A stretch of 64,000 nucleotides of DNA from Nitrospira sp. (GTDB lineage Bacteria > Nitrospirota > Nitrospiria > Nitrospirales > Nitrospiraceae), in the NCBI GenBank assembly GCA_022842445.1, contig JALHPO010000002.1, positions 248,001 to 312,000 of the forward strand, written 5' to 3'. Below, one piece after another: positions 8,392 through 17,254 of this stretch. The notes below the pieces were generated by a model. It searched no databases and was not told where the DNA came from. It saw only the letters and a list, made by a program, of their open reading frames with translations. Position 1 is the first letter of the stretch; every line of letters starts with the position of its first letter. The translations under genes were made by a program, and so were the position numbers.

Positions 8392-9525
8392 TTAGACCGA
8401 CCGCCCCAATGCTTCGCTGTAGATCGTTTCGAGCCTGCGCGTTCTAGCCTGAAAATCGAAACCGGTTTTCACTACGTCTCTTCCGCGCAATGCCATCTGT
8501 TTCCATGATTCTGGTGAATTGAGAAATTCCAAAATGCCGGCCGCCAGCTCGCGCGGCGACTGGGGTGATACAAGACGGCCCGTTTCTCCATCGGTGATCA
8601 CTTCCGGCGTGCCGCCGACTCTCGTCGCCAACACCGGGACTTCCATCAGCAACGCTTCCAACGCCGCGTTCGGAAGCCCTTCGGTATGAGATGGCAGCAC
8701 CATGAGATCGACTCCTTCGAGTAACCGCTGCGGCGCCTGAATATATCCCAGCATATGCACAACCTCCTCAAGCCCGAGCGATTGGATCTGTCGCGCCAGC
8801 TTAGGACGTTCTGGCCCATCGCCGATCAAAACCAGCGATAGGATATGACCAGACTGCTTGACCAGCGAGATGGCGTCAATCAGGTCAGCATGACCTTTTT
8901 CGGCACTCAATCGACCGACACTTGCAATCACAGGACGATCCACGTGTCGTCCAACCGCTTCATGAAACGCTCCGCGGATGCCGGTCCGCTGATACTTTTC
9001 GACGACGATCGCATTGTGCAGCAGCCGCAGCTTTTCTTTCGGAACTCCAGCGACAAGCGACTCGCGTTCTATTTGACGCGAGACCGCAATGACTCGATCA
9101 AACTTCCGAACGATACGCTTGTCAAGGGCGATCAATACCTGCCCTTTGAGTCCGTTCCCGATCCAGCCATGCAACGTCGTCATGATCGCGACAGGAACAA
9201 CTCGTGATGCGAGATAAGCAATCACGTCTGACTTGGCCTCATGCGCATGGACGATATCGATCTGAAGGGCCTTGACCAGGTCACGCACGTTACTGACCAT
9301 TGTCGGATCGTATGAATGCCTCCCACGAACAAAATGAACCGGGAAACCCAGACGCCTGGCCTCGGTCGTGAAGGGTGAGTCGCCTGACTCACCATGCTTT
9401 GCAAAGACGCCCAGATGTAATTGGAACCGCTCATGGTCTATCGCTCGAAATGTCTCGAGGATTGTCTTGCCAGGCCCGCCGATTTCGTACGTGTCCCGCA
9501 AATGAAGGATCTTAATCGTCCGCAT
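8392..9525 (-). CDS. Family 4 glycosyltransferase
   Basis: 377 residues from the ATG at 9525 (MRTIKILHLRDTYEIGGPGK), a standard GT-B start. A start at 9579 would add 18 residues that overlap the neighbouring gene and look foreign. The donor-binding half carries SVGRLSAEKGHADLIDAI near residue 205, GDGPERPKL, and the EX7E-type motif EGLPNAALEA near 295, followed by ATRVGGTPEVITDGETGRLV. It probably transfers a hexose or N-acetyl sugar with retention; donor and acceptor cannot be read from sequence. It overlaps the 3' end of the next transferase gene by 14 bases. Confidence 0.85.
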   Translation of the reverse strand: MRTIKILHLRDTYEIGGPGKTILETFRAIDHERFQLHLGVFAKHGESGDSPFTTEARRLGFPVHFVRGRHSYDPTMVSNVRDLVKALQIDIVHAHEAKSDVIAYLASRVVPVAIMTTLHGWIGNGLKGQVLIALDKRIVRKFDRVIAVSRQIERESLVAGVPKEKLRLLHNAIVVEKYQRTGIRGAFHEAVGRHVDRPVIASVGRLSAEKGHADLIDAISLVKQSGHILSLVLIGDGPERPKLARQIQSLGLEEVVHMLGYIQAPQRLLEGVDLMVLPSHTEGLPNAALEALLMEVPVLATRVGGTPEVITDGETGRLVSPQSPRELAAGILEFLNSPESWKQMALRGRDVVKTGFDFQARTRRLETIYSEALGRSV

Positions 9526-10849
9526 GCCGCTTGACCGAATAAGTAAGCCCAAGGTTCGAGGGTAAGGATTTCCTGGCAAGTACCGCTTGATAGGCGATAT
9601 GGATATCTTCCATGTAGCGTTGAAGCGTAAAATCTGTCATCAGTCGCTGATAACCTGCTTCACCCATTTGCATTGCTTTATCTGGATTTCCAAGTAGCTC
9701 AATGATTCGCTCGGCCAGAAGGCGGGCATCGCCAGGGGGAAAGGTGTACCCTGTTTGTCCCTCAACCACTATCTCAATCACCCCTCCAGCGCGCGACCCT
9801 ATGACCGCTTTACGATGAGCCATCCCTTCCAGCACTACCATGCCAAATGGTTCAGGATGAACTGATGCGTGAACGAGCAACCGCATTGCGTTGATAAAGC
9901 TCGCAGGGTCTGACTGGTACCCGGTAAACCGGGCACTTGCTTCAATCCCAGCTTCCTTTAACAGTCCGTACAAGTGATCCAAGTACGGCTGATCTTCAGC
10001 TGTCGCCGCACCGACGAAAAAACAGACTATTTCCGGATAGACCTTTGAAACCTCAATCAAAGCTCGAACAACAGTCTCCTGCCCCTTCCACGCTCTGATA
10101 TTCCCTACCATCCCAATCACAAGCTGGTGAGGCTTGATTCCATATATCTCGCGAATGGCCTCCGGCGCTCGACCAACGGAAATGTTTCTCGCGTCTAGCC
10201 CATCATAGAGTACACGAATATTATGTGCCGCTACACCTCGTTCTACCATATGATCCATAATCCAGCGGGACACCGGCATAATCAAAGCCAGACGACAAGC
10301 CAAGACACGATCCATCACCCCATACCGCTGGTTCTGACCTCGCTCACTGACAACACAAGGTATACCAGCCACCATAGCTGCATACATCCACTCATGATGG
10401 CGAGTAATTGAATTGTTCAGATGAACGAGGTCGATCTGTTTCTTCTTGATGAACGAAACGTACTTGGCAATAGTGCCAAGCCATCTAAAACAATTGACTG
10501 CCCGTTTCATGAACATGAACGGAGCTGACAGGATACCGCTGCCAGTGCTCCACCGGACTGGGTTATGGAATCCGTCTGTCCAGACCAGGGTATTAGCAAC
10601 TGCCTGAAATCTTGGCAGTAATGCATGCCTGTCATAAAACAGCACAAGCGGTTCATATTGTGACCGGTCAAGATTCTCGACGATATGCAAAAGGCAATGA
10701 TGGGAACCACCGACCGTTCCATCCATGCAGCTCTCACAATACAGGACATTAACTTTTGAAGTATTCTCCCCCACAATCCTTCTCACAATTACTTTATCGA
10801 GACGCTCTCGCGAAGAAGGCAGCCGCAGCTTCTCGTAAACAATCCACAC
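9512..10849 (-). CDS. Family 4 glycosyltransferase
   Basis: 445 residues if translation begins at the GTG immediately after the stop of the hydrolase gene (TAG at 10850-10852, GTG at 10847-10849). The first 30 residues are unlike a GT-B start, and the conserved fold begins KVNVLYCESCMDGTVGGSHH, so a later start is possible. The C-terminal half has MVGNIRAWKGQETVVRALIE near residue 245 and the EX7E motif EPFGMVVLEG near 355, followed by SRAGGVIEIVVEGQTG. It is one of a run of retaining transferases that assemble the repeat unit. The gene is moderately AT-rich, like its neighbours at 7-12 kb. Confidence 0.82.
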   Translation of the reverse strand: MWIVYEKLRLPSSRERLDKVIVRRIVGENTSKVNVLYCESCMDGTVGGSHHCLLHIVENLDRSQYEPLVLFYDRHALLPRFQAVANTLVWTDGFHNPVRWSTGSGILSAPFMFMKRAVNCFRWLGTIAKYVSFIKKKQIDLVHLNNSITRHHEWMYAAMVAGIPCVVSERGQNQRYGVMDRVLACRLALIMPVSRWIMDHMVERGVAAHNIRVLYDGLDARNISVGRAPEAIREIYGIKPHQLVIGMVGNIRAWKGQETVVRALIEVSKVYPEIVCFFVGAATAEDQPYLDHLYGLLKEAGIEASARFTGYQSDPASFINAMRLLVHASVHPEPFGMVVLEGMAHRKAVIGSRAGGVIEIVVEGQTGYTFPPGDARLLAERIIELLGNPDKAMQMGEAGYQRLMTDFTLQRYMEDIHIAYQAVLARKSLPSNLGLTYSVKRHADD

Positions 10850-11806
10850 CTAACCGGAATTGAAATGACAAAGCCACCGGCTGCACTGATCCAACATATC
10901 ATCCTCCCACTCACGGAAAGAGAAAATATGGTTGGCGTTTTTCGTCATATGAACCTCGTACCAAGCCCTGTGTGAATCCAGCATCGGACGGTTGCGCTCC
11001 ACAAACTTCTTTTCAAATTCCCAATAGAGACGGTCCATTTCAGAAAAAATCAGATAAATTGGCCTTGAGGTTGACACCATTTGGCGAAATGCCGGTGCGA
11101 AATACGGATTTGTATTGTCTGCGGGCTCCGATTGCGTCGGCACCGGCGAAATCGGTTGAGGCTTACGCAGTTTTTCCAGCAGCGGCTTGAGCAGTGATCG
11201 AACGATCATCTTGTAATCGCTCCGGAAGGTCAGAAAGCGAACCCATGAGCGCCAGGCCACCGGATTCACAAGCTTTCCGAGATACCCGTCACGAGTCGCA
11301 CTCAGCTGGGCCTCAGTCATGTACTTGCTGAAGTCGATGCGGGAACCGTCAAGAATGACCGGAACTGCGAGCCCAAGCAGGCCGACAATGCGCCGGTCTT
11401 TTACGGCAGCAAGCAGTCCCGTGATGGCGCCTCCACACAGCCCTGAAACAATAAAATTCTTGGCCTCGTAGGTGGACTCCATCCAGTCCATGGCCGCAAT
11501 CGTATCCTCAATATAGCGGCCGACCTGCACCGCTCCATAGAGATCGGCCAGAAACTCCTCCTCCGCCTCCCCTTCCGAATCACCCAGCCCGTAAAAGTCG
11601 AACCGCAACACGGTATAGCCCAGTGAGACAAACCGGTCAGCCATATTCAAATACAGCCGATGCGGCGCGACCCGCATTTTCACTCCTGGCGACAGGAGAA
11701 TGATTGCGGCGCCGGATGCGCAGGACTTCACAGGCCGATGCACCATACCAAACAGACGGTGGCCATCCCTATTCTGAAATGTTACGGGGAACACTTCGCT
11801 TGTCAT
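10850..11806 (-). CDS. Exosortase A-associated alpha/beta hydrolase, type 1
   Basis: 318 residues. The N-terminal half follows the alpha/beta hydrolase pattern found next to exosortase A: LLSPGVKMRVAPHRLY, then GYTVLRFDFYGLGDSEG near residue 85. The nucleophile elbow reads VSGLCGGAITG near 145, with Cys where serine hydrolases have Ser. The same GLC elbow is, as I recall, characteristic of exosortase-associated hydrolase 1. A late MTKNANHIFSFREW may supply the His. The role is unknown; acyl or amide transfer or hydrolysis on an EPS intermediate is plausible. The start overlaps the next hydrolase gene by four bases (ATGA), so the two are made together. Confidence 0.8.
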   Translation of the reverse strand: MTSEVFPVTFQNRDGHRLFGMVHRPVKSCASGAAIILLSPGVKMRVAPHRLYLNMADRFVSLGYTVLRFDFYGLGDSEGEAEEEFLADLYGAVQVGRYIEDTIAAMDWMESTYEAKNFIVSGLCGGAITGLLAAVKDRRIVGLLGLAVPVILDGSRIDFSKYMTEAQLSATRDGYLGKLVNPVAWRSWVRFLTFRSDYKMIVRSLLKPLLEKLRKPQPISPVPTQSEPADNTNPYFAPAFRQMVSTSRPIYLIFSEMDRLYWEFEKKFVERNRPMLDSHRAWYEVHMTKNANHIFSFREWEDDMLDQCSRWLCHFNSG

Positions 11807-12648
11807 CGTGCTGCCATCCAGGCCAACGTGGTTTCAGACAAATTCGGCGCTGCACGGTACCATCGCTTGATTTCTTTCCAAAACGGTTCCTCCACAACAC
11901 ATTGCAGATCAGCAACAGGATACGTTTCCTGCAACGTCTTGAGATCGGGATGAACGGGCTGCCCGTCTTTTCCTATCTGAACAATCAGACAGGGGCCGGC
12001 AAACCGCTTGCGCCCCTCCTTCAAGTCGACCGCCGTTGCTTGCTCGTAACAGGGATAGGCCAACTCATAGCCATCGATGTTGACTGTGATGCCCTCCCGC
12101 ATCATCCGGACTAATGCTTCCCGATTATGGCGGATTTCCTTATAGACCGCCGACTGTGTCGTCAGATTGATGCGTAGCATTTCCTGCATGTATTTGGCGC
12201 CATCGACAATCGGCTCCCACAACACCAGCTTGCTGACTTTGGGAGACCGCTCGGCAGCCAGGGCGGCCAGCGTCGCGCCGAAGCGCAGTCCAAGCAACCC
12301 AATTCTCACACTGATGCCACTGACTCCCTCCAAATACCGGATCGCACAATCGATGTCGGACAGCATCGTGTCCACCGAGGCAGCCGAAAACTGCCCCTCG
12401 CTGTCGCCGCTCCCCAGCATGTCGAATCGCAGCACCCAAGCGCCGCGGGCGGCCAGTGTGCGGGCGAAGGAGACATACACCCGCTGCGCCCACAACTTCT
12501 CCTCCGCAAACGGGTGACAAAATACCCAGGCCGCCCCTGATGGCGTGCCAACCGGCTGGTGCACGACACCAAAGAGGCGGTAATCCCCGTTCTCAAAAAA
12601 CAGCGGCGTTTCGATCGCCGGAGTCTTTATCGTTGCGAGGGGGTCCAC
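11803..12648 (-). CDS. Exosortase A-associated alpha/beta hydrolase, type 2
   Basis: 281 residues from a GTG at 12648 preceded by GAGGCAGGA. The longer open frame to 12891 runs inside the glycosyltransferase gene and is not protein-like. Features of the type 2 family: VFCHPFAEEKLWAQRVYV near residue 45, WVLRFDMLGSGDSEG near 75, and KLVLWEPIVDGAKYMQEML near 140. The elbow reads IGLLGLRFGATLAAL: Arg stands at the nucleophile position, so it may be catalytically unusual or non-hydrolytic. It overlaps the upstream glycosyltransferase gene by 22 bases. Pairing with the type 1 protein is typical of exosortase A loci, from knowledge of the family. Confidence 0.78.
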   Translation of the reverse strand: MDPLATIKTPAIETPLFFENGDYRLFGVVHQPVGTPSGAAWVFCHPFAEEKLWAQRVYVSFARTLAARGAWVLRFDMLGSGDSEGQFSAASVDTMLSDIDCAIRYLEGVSGISVRIGLLGLRFGATLAALAAERSPKVSKLVLWEPIVDGAKYMQEMLRINLTTQSAVYKEIRHNREALVRMMREGITVNIDGYELAYPCYEQATAVDLKEGRKRFAGPCLIVQIGKDGQPVHPDLKTLQETYPVADLQCVVEEPFWKEIKRWYRAAPNLSETTLAWMAAR

Positions 12649-13757
12649 AGTTCCTGCCTCACACCCATTGCATACTTCATCCAGGCCACTAGAATGGCCG
12701 CATTGACCATCGAAAAGTAGAGAGCGATCTTTCCCGGCAGCGATCGCCGGATGATACTCCAGCCCCACCAAGCCAGGAGCGCGGTCAGATAGAATGCAAT
12801 CTGAACGAACGAGACAAAAAGAAACCACGGGGAATCGATGAGCAGTACGGAACTCACCAGCGCGGTGATGAGGAAGAAAGGCACGGACCAACGCAAGATC
12901 TTATGAGACAGCATCTCGATGGCAAAGACACCGAAGCGAACTGGATTCAGTACCCGCCTATAGACAAACAGCGCGGTCATTCCACGGATCAACGTGCGTA
13001 CTTTCCTGTCAAACTCCTGTTTGGAGTCTTTGACACTGGTCATCATGCCCACGGCGGCAGGCTCGCTGACGGCACGGAACCCCTTCTCCACCGTTCTGAG
13101 CACGGACAGAAAATCAGGCGCCAGACCTTCCGTAAATGGCTCACAGAGCTTACGCCGCTGCGCATAGAAGGACCCGCTCGCTCCGACGATGGAATGGACC
13201 CTGGATTCCAAACGGCGGACAAGCAATTCATACCGTCCATACCAAGCCTCTCCGCCTGACTCCGCAATCATGTCCTCACCGGAAATGCACCCGATACCGG
13301 GATCGCGAAAGCCTTGCACGATGCACCGCAAGGCATCCGGCTCCAGTTCGATCGACGCATCCGAAAACACTACGATATCATGCGTGGCATGATCGAGACC
13401 GGCATTCAGCGCCGCGGCCTTCCCACCTCGCACCGGAAGCTCAATCAATGCGATAGGACCAGCCGCATGCTTTCGGATCAACTCCCCCGTACGATCAGTA
13501 GACCCGTCTGAGACAAAGAGCACTTGTAGCCGGTCGGCGGGATAGCGAAGCGCCTTTGTGTTTTCAATTTTCCGTTCAATCCGGCTTGCCTCATTGCAAG
13601 CCGGAATAATCATGGAAATCGAGGGGCAAAACGAGGAGTCGTCCTGCGCGTGCGGTCTTAACCTCCCTAACATGCCGCTCATGAGCCACAAGAGAACAGG
13701 ATACCCCAGGTAGGGATACACAACCCCGATCGCAGACAGCCAGAACAACCCTTCCAT
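12627..13757 (-). CDS. Membrane-anchored family 2 glycosyltransferase
   Basis: 376 residues from the ATG at 13757, preceded by GGAAGTGACGGCG. Layout: one N-terminal membrane segment (FWLSAIGVVYPYLGYPVLLW), a GT-A domain with SISMIIPACNEASRIERKIE near residue 50, VSDGSTDRTGE near 85 and FSDASIELEPDAL (metal-binding DxD region) near 125, then two or three C-terminal membrane segments (VPFFLITALVSSVLL, FVSFVQIAFYLTALLAWWG). This is the shape of processive or polyprenyl-linked transferases such as BcsA-like and IcaA-like proteins. A run of nine C (13772-13780, G on the coding strand) lies just upstream. Confidence 0.83.
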   Translation of the reverse strand: MEGLFWLSAIGVVYPYLGYPVLLWLMSGMLGRLRPHAQDDSSFCPSISMIIPACNEASRIERKIENTKALRYPADRLQVLFVSDGSTDRTGELIRKHAAGPIALIELPVRGGKAAALNAGLDHATHDIVVFSDASIELEPDALRCIVQGFRDPGIGCISGEDMIAESGGEAWYGRYELLVRRLESRVHSIVGASGSFYAQRRKLCEPFTEGLAPDFLSVLRTVEKGFRAVSEPAAVGMMTSVKDSKQEFDRKVRTLIRGMTALFVYRRVLNPVRFGVFAIEMLSHKILRWSVPFFLITALVSSVLLIDSPWFLFVSFVQIAFYLTALLAWWGWSIIRRSLPGKIALYFSMVNAAILVAWMKYAMGVRQELWTPSQR

Positions 13758-14023
13758 CGCCGTCACTTCCACCCCCCCCCATCGGGACAACACAGCAATT
13801 CTCTACTCGACCTTGTACCGGATCGGCTAGAGATCTCAGAACCCGACAATCGCAGCGCACCTTCATTTTTACACAGTTTCAGGAAATGGGGAACCGAGAA
13901 GAATTGTTCCGCGCAGCCTACAGAATGATGCGATTCATCCGAAAGCTTAAACCCGCGCGTCGACAGCCTGTGAAACGCCCGCGTCAAACTTCCGCCTTTT
14001 ACTCCAATAATGGCTCACAGCCG
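13758..14023. other. 266-base spacer with a nine-base homopolymer tract
   Basis: The gap between two glycosyltransferase genes. Nine consecutive C (13772-13780) lie 15 bases before the downstream start codon. The rest has no open frame that looks like protein and no promoter I would defend; TTGACG occurs on the minus strand near 13985 without a convincing -10 box at the right distance. Confidence 0.4.
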
Positions 14024-15148
14024 TCACAATAGGTCTTCATATACCTCCTGATAGCGGGCGATCATCCTGTCGACGGTAAACCTGTCCACGAAGTCCTGCT
14101 TCGCGCTCTGCCCCATTTTCTGACGCAATTCCTTCTGAGCAACCAGCATGGCCAGCGCGTCAGCCATACCAGCCGGATCTCGAGGCCTCACTATCCGACC
14201 ACTCCGCCCTTCCTCAATGACATGCCTGCTCTCCCCGACATCCGTGGTGACGATCGGCAATCCCACTGCCATGGCTTCCAACAACACAATCGAATTGGCC
14301 TCCCACAAGGACGACTGACAGAAGATATCCAGAAATGGAAGCATGTTGTTCGCAGCGTTCGGCACCCACCCCAGAAAATGCACGGTATCGGTCAGGCCAA
14401 GCCTCTTGCATTTGCTCTCCAGCTCCTGCTGTAACGGGCCTCCGCCTACGATCAGAAATACGCAATTCGTGTTCTTTCTTCGAAGGATATCCGCTGTCTC
14501 CAGGAGAAAGGTCAATCCCTTCTGCTCTATCAATGTCGAAATGGAACCGATCACCACCGGCTGTCCCGGCCTATTGCGATAGGACCTGAGAGGATCTGAG
14601 CGGGGATCGAAAGCCGGCAATCCAACGCCGTTGTACACCGCATCCAGCTTGGAAGAAGATATCCAAAGCGCTTTGCGAATCTGCTTCGCCTGTTCGACAC
14701 CGACGGCGACCAGATGATTTGCCATTCGGCTGAATATCATCTCCATCAGGACATAACGCTTTTTCAGAATTGGATAGTTGCCGAAATGGAACGTATGCAC
14801 CAAGCGGGTCTTGGAACCCAGCATGCGGCATTGTGCGCCATCGGCGAGCGCGCCCGTGTCATGTGTGTGCAGGACATCGATACGTTTCTCCTCCATCAGC
14901 TTCTTCAAAACCAAAAACCGGCGATAGGGAGTCACCGTAGGATCCAGCTCGGGCAACCCGATCACCTCGTGCCCCTGCCCCATCAACTCCTCCCCGATTG
15001 CACCCCGCGCCGTACGCCAGCACACAGTGACAGAGAATCTGCTCTTGTCCAGGTGGTTACACAATGAGGCAATCACCCGCTCTGCCCCCCCATGATGGAG
15101 TCCGGCGATTGCCAGCATCACATTAATTTTTCTGATTCGTGGCTTCAA
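14024..15148 (-). CDS. Family 4 glycosyltransferase
   Basis: 374 residues with the classic GT-B layout. The acceptor domain has LAIAGLHHGGAERVIASL near residue 12 and DVLHTHDTGALADGAQC near 80. The donor domain has PVVIGSISTLIEQKGLTF near 200 and the EX7E motif EANSIVLLEAMAVGLPIV near 290, followed by DVGESRHVIEEGRSGRIV. The HGGAERV loop is common to EPS and LPS retaining transferases. Substrate unknown. It is separated by 57 bases from the ATP-grasp gene and transcribed the same way. Confidence 0.87.
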   Translation of the reverse strand: MKPRIRKINVMLAIAGLHHGGAERVIASLCNHLDKSRFSVTVCWRTARGAIGEELMGQGHEVIGLPELDPTVTPYRRFLVLKKLMEEKRIDVLHTHDTGALADGAQCRMLGSKTRLVHTFHFGNYPILKKRYVLMEMIFSRMANHLVAVGVEQAKQIRKALWISSSKLDAVYNGVGLPAFDPRSDPLRSYRNRPGQPVVIGSISTLIEQKGLTFLLETADILRRKNTNCVFLIVGGGPLQQELESKCKRLGLTDTVHFLGWVPNAANNMLPFLDIFCQSSLWEANSIVLLEAMAVGLPIVTTDVGESRHVIEEGRSGRIVRPRDPAGMADALAMLVAQKELRQKMGQSAKQDFVDRFTVDRMIARYQEVYEDLL

Positions 15149-15205
15149 AAGGATCTCTGGTTAGCCTCAGGGAGGTCCGTCGCTTATTTCAACATAGAGA
15201 AAGAA

Positions 15206-16495
15206 TCAGGACGACTTGGGCTTTGAACTACCATTCCGCAGCGCGTGCATGAGCGACCGAATCGATGCGACCAAGGTTTCCAACGAGTTCCTCCAATCGC
15301 GCAGATCAAAATCGAAAAACGCCAGCGGTGGTGTATAGGAGTTGAGCAACTGCTTCCACGATAACAACCCGGCCCTCATGTACTCTGGAATCGCCGTGCC
15401 CTCGGCACGCAGCACAATATGACGAAAATGTCTCCCGGTCGGAGAAACAGGCTCCACCGGCTTGCCGGTCATTTCCAGATAGTGAATCCAACACAAATCC
15501 ACCCCTGCATATGGGGCTGCGTCGCCGCCACCGGACAACCTTGGATTCGCCTCGATCAGCTTCACCTGTCCATCTCTGGAATCCCACTTGACCTCAATTT
15601 CGCAGATTCCAACGTATCCGATTTTCTTCAGAAAGGAGTCACATACGGCATCCGCTTCCACGTCCGGAAACGGCTCACTTACCGACGCCGGCCCGAAGCC
15701 CAAAGGAACGCACCGCAGTTCCCGAAACATGGCATTCGCAATCCGTTTCCCGGCCCGGTCATAACAGGAGAGGTAGACTCGCTTGGCCTGGTCAGGACCC
15801 TGAATGATATCTTGCACAATCACACTTGGCGTGATCGGCCTGGCTAACTCATAGGTTGCGGCCAGTTCCTGGGCAGAATTGGCGATCGCGATCTTTTGAT
15901 GGAACAGAGGATGGCCCGTCGGAAACTTTTCCCATTCTCTGAAATGCCATGGTTTGATCAGGCATGGATAACTCAGTCTGCTGGAAAATTGGATCAATTC
16001 ATCACGCGTTCCGACCATGCCTGTCTGAGGCATCGGCATGCCATGCTCCATAGCCAGCCGATACTGCGTCTGCTTTTCTGCCAACAATCCCTGGAGCCGG
16101 ATACCGGGGTTTAACAGGAAATATTCTTGCAGTATTTCACTATGGTCGGCGATCGCCGTCACATATCGGTCGGAACTGGGAATCAGGACCGCTTTCGTTC
16201 CCAATTCCTGGGCGAGCTCCTTCATGAACTCCAGCCACTGTTGCGGTTCCTCATCGGGGTTGGGGCACAGGCGCGCCGGTCCGTACACGGATCGAAATCC
16301 GGACATCGCGGGGTTGCAATCAAAGCAAAGCGCTTTTACACCGCGCCGCTTGAGACTCCGAACACCAAGCACGCCGGTCTGAAAAGCACCAGCAATGACA
16401 GCAGGCGGCCATTCCCCTGCAGCAGTAGACGGTATTGCTCGTTTCAATGGGGTCTTCCTCGAAGCGGACACTCGTTCACGCAAAGATCCGAACAC
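15206..16495 (-). CDS. ATP-grasp carboxylate-amine ligase-like protein
   Basis: 429 residues. After an N-terminal pre-ATP-grasp domain (PPAVIAGAFQTGVLGVRSLK, about 30-110) comes the ATP-grasp core: PCLIKPWHFREWEKF near residue 180 and ICEIEVKWDSRDGQVKLIEANPRLSGGGDAAPYA near 300-335, holding the Glu and Asn that bind Mg-ATP. The EANPR block is a hallmark of this fold. Family members join a carboxylate, through an acyl phosphate, to an amine or similar nucleophile. In an EPS locus it may attach an amino acid to a sugar or build a dipeptide-like decoration; this is inference. It is followed after 15 bases by the SDR gene. Confidence 0.8.
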   Translation of the reverse strand: MFGSLRERVSASRKTPLKRAIPSTAAGEWPPAVIAGAFQTGVLGVRSLKRRGVKALCFDCNPAMSGFRSVYGPARLCPNPDEEPQQWLEFMKELAQELGTKAVLIPSSDRYVTAIADHSEILQEYFLLNPGIRLQGLLAEKQTQYRLAMEHGMPMPQTGMVGTRDELIQFSSRLSYPCLIKPWHFREWEKFPTGHPLFHQKIAIANSAQELAATYELARPITPSVIVQDIIQGPDQAKRVYLSCYDRAGKRIANAMFRELRCVPLGFGPASVSEPFPDVEADAVCDSFLKKIGYVGICEIEVKWDSRDGQVKLIEANPRLSGGGDAAPYAGVDLCWIHYLEMTGKPVEPVSPTGRHFRHIVLRAEGTAIPEYMRAGLLSWKQLLNSYTPPLAFFDFDLRDWRNSLETLVASIRSLMHALRNGSSKPKSS

Positions 16496-16510
16496 AAAGG
16501 CAATGCGCCT

Positions 16511-17254
16511 TCAATCCGGATCATGTAAGCGCGACAAAATGCCGCCATCCACATCGAACGCCGCGCCCGTGACGAATGCGGCATTGCGAGAGGCTAAGAA
16601 CAGTACTACCTGAGCGATTTCCTCAGGCTGGGCGATTCGCCCCACCGGGTGCATCCCGCCAAGAGCCGCGAATTGCGCGTCCTTGCCTTCAAATCCCTGG
16701 CGCAACATGGGTGTCGACACTGCCGCCGGGTTGATGGCATTCACCCTGACGCGGCCGCCCAAATCGACCGCAAGAGCCCGGGTCAATCCGACCAATGCCG
16801 CCTTGCTGGTTGCGTAACACACGAATCCCGGCTTAGTCGCAGTCGCATGCACGCTTCCCATATTGACCACCGAGCCGCCCGCCTTCTCCAAATCCGGCAA
16901 GAGCGCTTGAGTCAGCAGAAACGGGGCAAGGAGGTTGACATCCAACGTATCACGCCAATCCTGTACCGATACTTTTTCGGTCCGGTTGAGCACCTGGATC
17001 GCGGCATTGTTGATCAGGGTCGTGAGGCCTGAAGCAGAGAGATTAAGCTGCTGAACGAAGCGCTTCAAGCAAACCTCATCGCGGCACACCTCCTTGAGAT
17101 CGGCCTCGATGAAGTGATCGCATACGACACCCGGCGCGCCCGCCACATCGGTCGCAATCACCCGATAGCCCGCCTTCCTAAACTCGGCGCACAGCACGCG
17201 CCCTATGCCACCCGCCGCTCCCGTAATTAACGCAGTCATCGCACGATCGCTCAT
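16511..17254 (-). CDS. Short-chain dehydrogenase/reductase
   Basis: 247 residues, the usual classical-SDR length. Visible motifs are the nucleotide loop GAAGGIGRVLCAEF (residues 11-24), NNAAIQV near 85, the active-site GSVHATATKP with YATSKAA (YxxxK) near 150, and a C-terminal FVTGAAFDVDGG. It reduces or oxidises a hydroxyl or keto group with NAD(P). The start overlaps the upstream dehydrogenase stop by one base (TAATG). With the next two genes it forms a cytidylyltransferase, hydroxyacid dehydrogenase and SDR trio that probably prepares a modified acidic sugar or a similar acid; the exact product is unknown. Confidence 0.87.
   Translation of the reverse strand: MSDRAMTALITGAAGGIGRVLCAEFRKAGYRVIATDVAGAPGVVCDHFIEADLKEVCRDEVCLKRFVQQLNLSASGLTTLINNAAIQVLNRTEKVSVQDWRDTLDVNLLAPFLLTQALLPDLEKAGGSVVNMGSVHATATKPGFVCYATSKAALVGLTRALAVDLGGRVRVNAINPAAVSTPMLRQGFEGKDAQFAALGGMHPVGRIAQPEEIAQVVLFLASRNAAFVTGAAFDVDGGILSRLHDPD

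Noticed and set aside
12649..12891. An 81-residue N-terminal extension of the type 2 hydrolase
   Set aside because: It lies inside the glycosyltransferase gene in another frame and is rich in Arg, Cys and His; the GTG at 12648 has a ribosome site.
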